NCBI RefSeq assembly: GCF_000794385.1 | Contig: NZ_JTJB01000030.1 | Coordinates: 1-64,000 of the forward strand | Direction: 5' to 3' | Source: Thermus sp. 2.9 | Lineage (GTDB): Bacteria; Deinococcota; Deinococci; Deinococcales; Thermaceae | Length of the DNA stretch: 64,000 nt | In this document: positions 57,608 to 64,000 of the stretch, one piece after another | How the letters are laid out: every line of letters begins with the position of its first letter | Position numbering within the stretch: the stretch's first letter is position 1 | Notes under the pieces: generated by a model | What the model was told of the DNA's origin: nothing | What the model saw: the letters and a program-made list of their open reading frames with translations, nothing else | Database searches by the model: none | Position numbers and translations under genes: made by a program

Positions 57608-58584
57608 GAATCGCCCTGGACGCCATGGGGGGGGATCGGGCCCCGGAAGTAACGGTCCAGGGGGCCCTCTTGGCGGCCCGGGAGGGGGTGGAGGTCCTTT
57701 TGGTGGGGGAGGAAGAGCGGCTTAAGGCGACCTTGGCCCGTTTTGGGGGAAGGCTTCCCATCCACCACGCCCCCGACTGGATCCCTATGGAGGAGCACGC
57801 CACCGAGGTGCGCAAGCGCCGGGAAAGCTCCATCTGGGTGGCCATGGAGCTCCTCAAGCGGAAGGAGGTGGAGGCGGTGGTTTCCATGGGGCACACCGGG
57901 GCCACCATGGCCGCCGCCCTGTTCGTTTTGGGCCGGGTCCGGGGGGTGGAGCGGCCCGCCCTCCTCGTGGAGTTCCCGAGCCTAAAGGGGCGCACCTTCT
58001 TGCTGGACGGGGGGGCCAACGCCGACTGCCGCCCCCCCTTTTTGGTCCAGTTCGCCGCCATGGGCCTGGCCTACGCCGAGGCCAGCGGGGTGGCCCATCC
58101 CAAGGTGGGCCTCCTTTCCATCGGGGAGGAGGAGGGGAAGGGAAACGCCTTGGTCCTCGAGGCCTACCCCCTCCTGCGGGCGGCCTTGGGGGAGCGCTTT
58201 TTCGGCAACGTGGAGGGGCGGGACATCTTCCTCGGCACCGCGGAGGTGGTGGTCACGGACGGCTTCACCGGGAACGTGGCCCTGAAGCTGGCGGAGGGGG
58301 AGGCCAAGGCCCTTTTCACCTGGATCAAGGAGGCCTTCGCCTCTAGCCCCTGGGCCAGGCTGGGGGCCCTGTTGGCCCGGGGGGCCTTGCGCCGGGTGAA
58401 GGCCCGGGTGGACCCCTCCCAGTACGGGGCCATGCCCCTTTTGGGGGTGGAGGGGGCGGTCTTCGTCGGCCACGGCTCGGCGGATGCCTTGGCGGTGAAA
58501 AACGCCCTCCTCCGGGCCAAGGCCTTGGTGGAGGCGGGGCTTCTTGCGCGGGTGCGGGAGGCCCTGGCCGCCCTACACGTCTAG
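57604..58584 (+). CDS. plsX: Phosphate acyltransferase PlsX
   Basis: A 326-aa enzyme that turns acyl-ACP into acyl-phosphate, the first step of membrane glycerolipid synthesis. [39 protein letters not shown] and [13 protein letters not shown] are the family motifs; length is normal. It overlaps trxA by 4 nt and the convergent archease gene by 12 nt. The usual fabD/acpP neighbours are absent. Confidence 0.94.
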   Translation: MRIALDAMGGDRAPEVTVQGALLAAREGVEVLLVGEEERLKATLARFGGRLPIHHAPDWIPMEEHATEVRKRRESSIWVAMELLKRKEVEAVVSMGHTGATMAAALFVLGRVRGVERPALLVEFPSLKGRTFLLDGGANADCRPPFLVQFAAMGLAYAEASGVAHPKVGLLSIGEEEGKGNALVLEAYPLLRAALGERFFGNVEGRDIFLGTAEVVVTDGFTGNVALKLAEGEAKALFTWIKEAFASSPWARLGALLARGALRRVKARVDPSQYGAMPLLGVEGAVFVGHGSADALAVKNALLRAKALVEAGLLARVREALAALHV

Positions 58585-58992
58585 GATCACCCGGGCCCGC
58601 CACCTCCCCCCTTCCTGGCCCACGTACAGGCCGTGGAAGGTGGTGCTCTTCACCTCCCCCTGGAAGCCAAAGGCCTCCTGGAAGGGCTCGCCTCGGAGGT
58701 GGGCTTCCAGGCGGTAGCCCCCTTCCTCCTCCCGGATGCTCACCTTGGCCTTGCCCGGCACGAAGCCCTTGGTCTGGATCAGGTAGATGAGCTCGTTTAG
58801 GTAGCGCACCAAGAGGGTGTCCAGGTCCTCGGCCCACAGGGTGAGGCGCCGCCCTTTCTTTCCCCCTTCCGGGGGGTTTTGGAACATTACCGCCAAAAGC
58901 CCTTTTAGGGCGGCCTGGAAGAGGCCCTCGAGGCTTTCCGCCTCCACCTCAAAGCCGATGTCGGCGGTGTGGTCCAATAGCCTCACCACCAT
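58573..58992 (-). CDS. Archease-family protein
   Basis: A 139-aa protein. The ATG at 58992 follows GGAGGGG and gives MVVRLLDHTADIGFEVEAES; the calcium-binding acidic residues are in that stretch and in the C-terminal RVILDV, and EDLDTLLVRYLNELIYL is the middle signature. Archease activates the RNA ligase RtcB in archaea and eukaryotes and often sits near rtcB in bacteria. No rtcB is in this window. It starts inside the end of the deacetylase gene, in a glyA operon. Confidence 0.82.
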   Translation of the reverse strand: MVVRLLDHTADIGFEVEAESLEGLFQAALKGLLAVMFQNPPEGGKKGRRLTLWAEDLDTLLVRYLNELIYLIQTKGFVPGKAKVSIREEEGGYRLEAHLRGEPFQEAFGFQGEVKSTTFHGLYVGQEGGRWRARVILDV

Positions 58993-59652
58993 GGCCCCTC
59001 CACCAAGCCCTCCCTTCCCACCACGTGGAAGGTCTCGGTCCAAAGCCGCTCCGGGTGGCGCTCCAGGAAGGAGAGGACCGAGAGGGCCTGGGTCTTGTGC
59101 TGGGCGAGGGCCCTGAGCTTCTCCTTGAGGGCCCACTCGGGCAGGCGCAGGCGGTGGGTTACGGGGTAGGGGCCTTCCGGGCGCACCATGTAGACCACCT
59201 GGGCGAGGCCCGCCGCCGCCCCTTGGGCGTAGCGGCTTGTGGCCACGTGGTCGGGGTGGCCGTTCAGGCCGTCCGGGGGGAAGGTGATCACGGAGCGGGG
59301 CCTTAGGGCGAGGAGGCGCTTTCGGATGGCCTCTTCCGCCTCGGGGTGTTCCAGGAGGCCTTCCCCCGTGGCCTTGCCCCTTTCCCCCCTTCCGCTTCCC
59401 GGGGGAGGCCGTTAGGGAAGGAGAGGACCTCGAGGAAGTCCACCCGCAGGACCTCCGCCGCCCGCCGGAGTTCTTCCGATCGCACCCTCCCTAACTCCTC
59501 CGGGGGGCAAAGGCCCAGGGTCCTCCCCGCCTCCCCCCGGGTCAGGGTGAGGATGCCCGTCCTTAGGCCCGCGGCCTTGGCCAAAAGGAGCGCCCCCCCG
59601 GCTCCGAAGCCCTCGTCGTCGGGGTGGGGGACCACCACCAGGAGGTCCAGCA

Positions 59653-59653
<1 letters not shown>
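58983..59653 (-). pseudogene. LmbE/PIG-L-type deacetylase (BshB-like), frameshifted
   Basis: The N-terminal frame (ATG 59653, overlapping the glyA stop) has the zinc motif PHPDDEGFGAGG and TRGEAGRTLG; the C-terminal frame resumes before VITFPPDGLNGHPDHVATSRYA, which supplies the remaining zinc histidine, and ends at 58983. One base is missing or extra between about 59366 and 59400, where several G/C runs lie. Family members deacetylate N-acetylglucosaminyl compounds; with bshC in the window, a bacillithiol BshB role is likely. The intact halves argue against long-standing decay. Confidence 0.78.
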
Positions 59654-60903
<1,250 letters not shown>

Positions 60904-60904
60904 C

Positions 60905-60910
60905 TAAGCT
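60905..60910 (+). promoter_or_regulatory. -10 box TAAGCT of the small membrane protein gene
   Basis: TAAGCT lies 6 nt before the ATG at 60917, divergent from the glyA promoter. Confidence 0.45.
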
Positions 60911-60916
60911 AAGGCC

Positions 60917-61173
60917 ATGAAAGGGAACGCCTTCACCATTTTGAAGTGGGGAGCCCTGCTGGCCCTCGCCGTTTTGCTCCTCGCCACCCTCCTCATCAAC
61001 TTCACCACGAGCCGCGACCTGCCCGAGCTGGTGCGGGTGCAGGTGGAGCGCTACGCCGTTTGTAGCTACTGGTTTTTCGGCTGGCACCTGGCCTCCACCG
61101 GGGCCTTCGCCTTCGCCTTCTTGGCCCTGGGCCTCGTCCTGGGGCTCGTCTTGGGGCTTTTCCTGGGGCGGCG

Positions 61174-61177
<4 letters not shown>
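60917..61177 (+). CDS. Small two-helix membrane protein of unknown function
   Basis: An 86-aa protein with two hydrophobic segments (about 8-30 and 55-83), a short polar loop in between (TTSRDLPELVRVQVERYAVCS) and an RR end. No family is recognised. It has a leaderless-type promoter, and its stop overlaps the convergent purF stop by 4 nt. The good promoter spacing and clear membrane pattern support a real gene. Confidence 0.6.
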
Positions 61178-62557
<1,380 letters not shown>

Positions 62558-62565
<8 letters not shown>

Positions 62566-64000
62566 CCAGGACCTCCCGCAAGGGGCGTTGCCAGATGGCC
62601 TTAAGCTCGGCCACCTCCCACTCTAGCACCCCCTTTGGGGTGAGGACCGTGAGGGTCTTCCCGCCCGTTTCCCCCAGGATGCGGTAGGGGAGGCCTTGGG
62701 CCTCGAGGCGGGCCGTGGCCTCCTTCAGGCGCTCCTTGGCCACGGTGAAGAGGATGCGGCTCGGCGCCTCCCCGAAGAGGGCCTCCAGGCCCTCCTCCCG
62801 CACCTCCACCGTGGCCCCGAGGCCGTGGGGGAAGGCCATCTCCGCCAACGCCACCAGAAGCCCCCCTTCCGCCAGGTCGTGGGCGGTCTGCACGAGACCC
62901 GAGGCGATCAGGTCGCGGATGGCTTCCTGCGCCGCCTTCTCCCGCTTTAGGTCCAAGGCGGGCGGGTGGCCGGCCTCGAGGCCGGTGAGGAGGTACAGGA
63001 CCTCGCTTCCCCCAAGCTCCCCCCGCTCCTCCCCCAGGAGGACCACCACTTCCCCAGGCCGCTTAAAGCCCATCTCCGCCCGGCGCCGGATGTCCAAGAC
63101 CCCCCACCACCCCCACCATGGCCGTGGGGGGGATGCGCCTTCCCCCCGCCTCGTTGTAGAGGGATACGTTGCCGCTCACCACGGGCACGCCCAAGGCGGC
63201 GCTGGCCTCCTTTAGGCCCTCTAGGGTTTCCTTGAGCTCGTAATAGCCCTCGGGGGTTTCCGGGCTTCCCAGGTTGAGGCCGTCGGTGTAGGCGAGGGGC
63301 CTCGCCCCCACCACGGAGACGTTGCGGCAGGCCTCCGCCAGGGCGTGCATGGCCCCCAGGCGGGGGTGGAGGCGGCTATAGCGGGGGTTTTGGTCCACCT
63401 TGGCGGCGATGCCGAGCTGGGTGCCCTTGACCCAGAGGATGGCGGCGTCCCCCTTCCCCGGCACCAAGGCGGTGCGGGTGCCCACCTGGTGGTCATAGCG
63501 CTCGTAGACCGCCTCCCGGCTCGCCAGGTTGGGGGAGGCGAGGAGCCTTTCCAGGACCTCCTTGGGGTCCGCCTTTAGGGGAGGAAGGGGGGTTTCCCGG
63601 AGGCGCTTCACCTCGGGGTCCTCCTGGGCCAGGCGCACGTAGGTGGGAGCCTCCGCCAGGGCCTCCGTGGGCACCTCCGCCACCACCTCTCCCCTAAAGA
63701 AGACCCTGAAGACCCGCTCTGGGATGGTGCGGGCCACGGCCACGCAGTCCAGGCCCCACCTGCGGAAGACCTCCTCTAGCGCCTTTTCCTTCCCTGGCCG
63801 GGGCACCAGGACCATGCGCTCTTGGCTTTCCGAGAGGAGGAGCTCCTCCGGGGCCATGCCCGCCTCCCGGGTGGGGACGAGGTCCAGGTGGAGCTCCACC
63901 CCGAGGCCGGACTTGTGGGCGAGCTCGGCGAGGCTGGAGGTGAGGCCCGCCGCCCCCATGTCCTGCACCCCTTCCACCAGGTCTTTTTCTATGGCCTCGA
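62558..64000 (-). pseudogene. purL: purL (FGAM synthase), 3' part, frameshifted
   Basis: The C-terminal two thirds of phosphoribosylformylglycinamidine synthase II; the start lies beyond the window end. The upstream frame contains VEGVQDMGAAGLTSSLAELA, YDHQVGTRTALVPGKGDAAI and SGNVSLYNEA, up to PTAMVGVVG; the downstream frame resumes LDIRRRAEMGFKRPGEVVVLLG and ends at 62558 with AHDLAEGGLLVALAEMA on the way. The break is a run of six C on the plus strand (63100-63105) where five would keep the frame. With purF coupled behind it, sequence error is the simplest explanation. Confidence 0.9.

Overview
The window is chromosomal DNA of a Thermus species. Reasons: a very GC-rich sequence with strong C/G preference at third codon positions; ribosomal proteins, EF-Tu (406 aa), omega and SecY that read like their Thermus thermophilus counterparts with scattered substitutions; S4, S14, L24 and L36 that keep zinc-binding cysteines; and Thermus-typical genes such as the GdhA/GdhB pair, LysJ/LysK of the LysW pathway and an alkyltransferase-like protein. 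The protein differences suggest a species other than T. thermophilus, but the species cannot be named from the sequence alone.

Layout. 1-2230: end of an unknown gene, a secreted 3D-domain protein, a LolC/MacB-like permease and tRNA-Thr(CGT) with promoter and terminator. 2240-21459: one long co-directional str-S10-spc-alpha cluster (rpsL to rplQ), with a clear promoter, a leader hairpin, three intercistronic GC-rich hairpins without U-tracts and a terminator; it carries ribosomal proteins, EF-G, EF-Tu, SecY, Adk, Map, IF-1 and RNA polymerase alpha. 21449-34161: mixed genes: LapA-like protein, EamA exporter, secreted GH13 glycosidase, HNH nuclease, TPR and SPOR proteins, Rex, a lipoprotein, long-chain prenyl diphosphate synthase, gdhA-gdhB, GNAT, a 2-hydroxyacid dehydrogenase, and an antitoxin/PIN/ubiquitin-like trio. 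34153-49994: deoxyhypusine-synthase-like gene with a structured leader, a methyltransferase-TPR-DUF2325 fusion, mqnD, a CRP/FNR regulator, frameshifted bshC, SpoIID-like protein, ATL, intracellular GH13, gmk-rpoZ-coaBC, argR, marC, and recN with a GAF-GGDEF protein.

50022-53934 is the accessory part: a GGDEF gene with unusually A/T-rich codons, two decayed transposases of different families back to back, tRNA-Glu and tRNA-Val, and a truncated IS256-like transposase with a duplicated 44-bp end that has cut off a small gene. 53935-64000 returns to housekeeping genes: lysJ-lysK behind a promoter, a 7-codon leader ORF and two mutually exclusive hairpins; folK, an S1-domain protein, trxA-plsX, glyA with an LmbE-type deacetylase and archease, then purF and the 3' part of purL.

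How the genes work together: translation and transcription machinery dominates the first third. The prenyl synthase and MqnD both serve menaquinone, and Rex senses the NADH/NAD+ state. GdhA/GdhB, ArgR and LysJ/LysK concern amino-acid metabolism; GlyA, PurF and PurL supply one-carbon units and purines. Many genes have a TANNNT -10 box only 6-8 nt before the start codon, which implies leaderless mRNAs and helped choose starts. Four otherwise intact genes (bshC, lysJ, the lmbE-type gene, purL) carry single-base shifts in or beside G/C runs, so sequence errors must be excluded before calling them pseudogenes.
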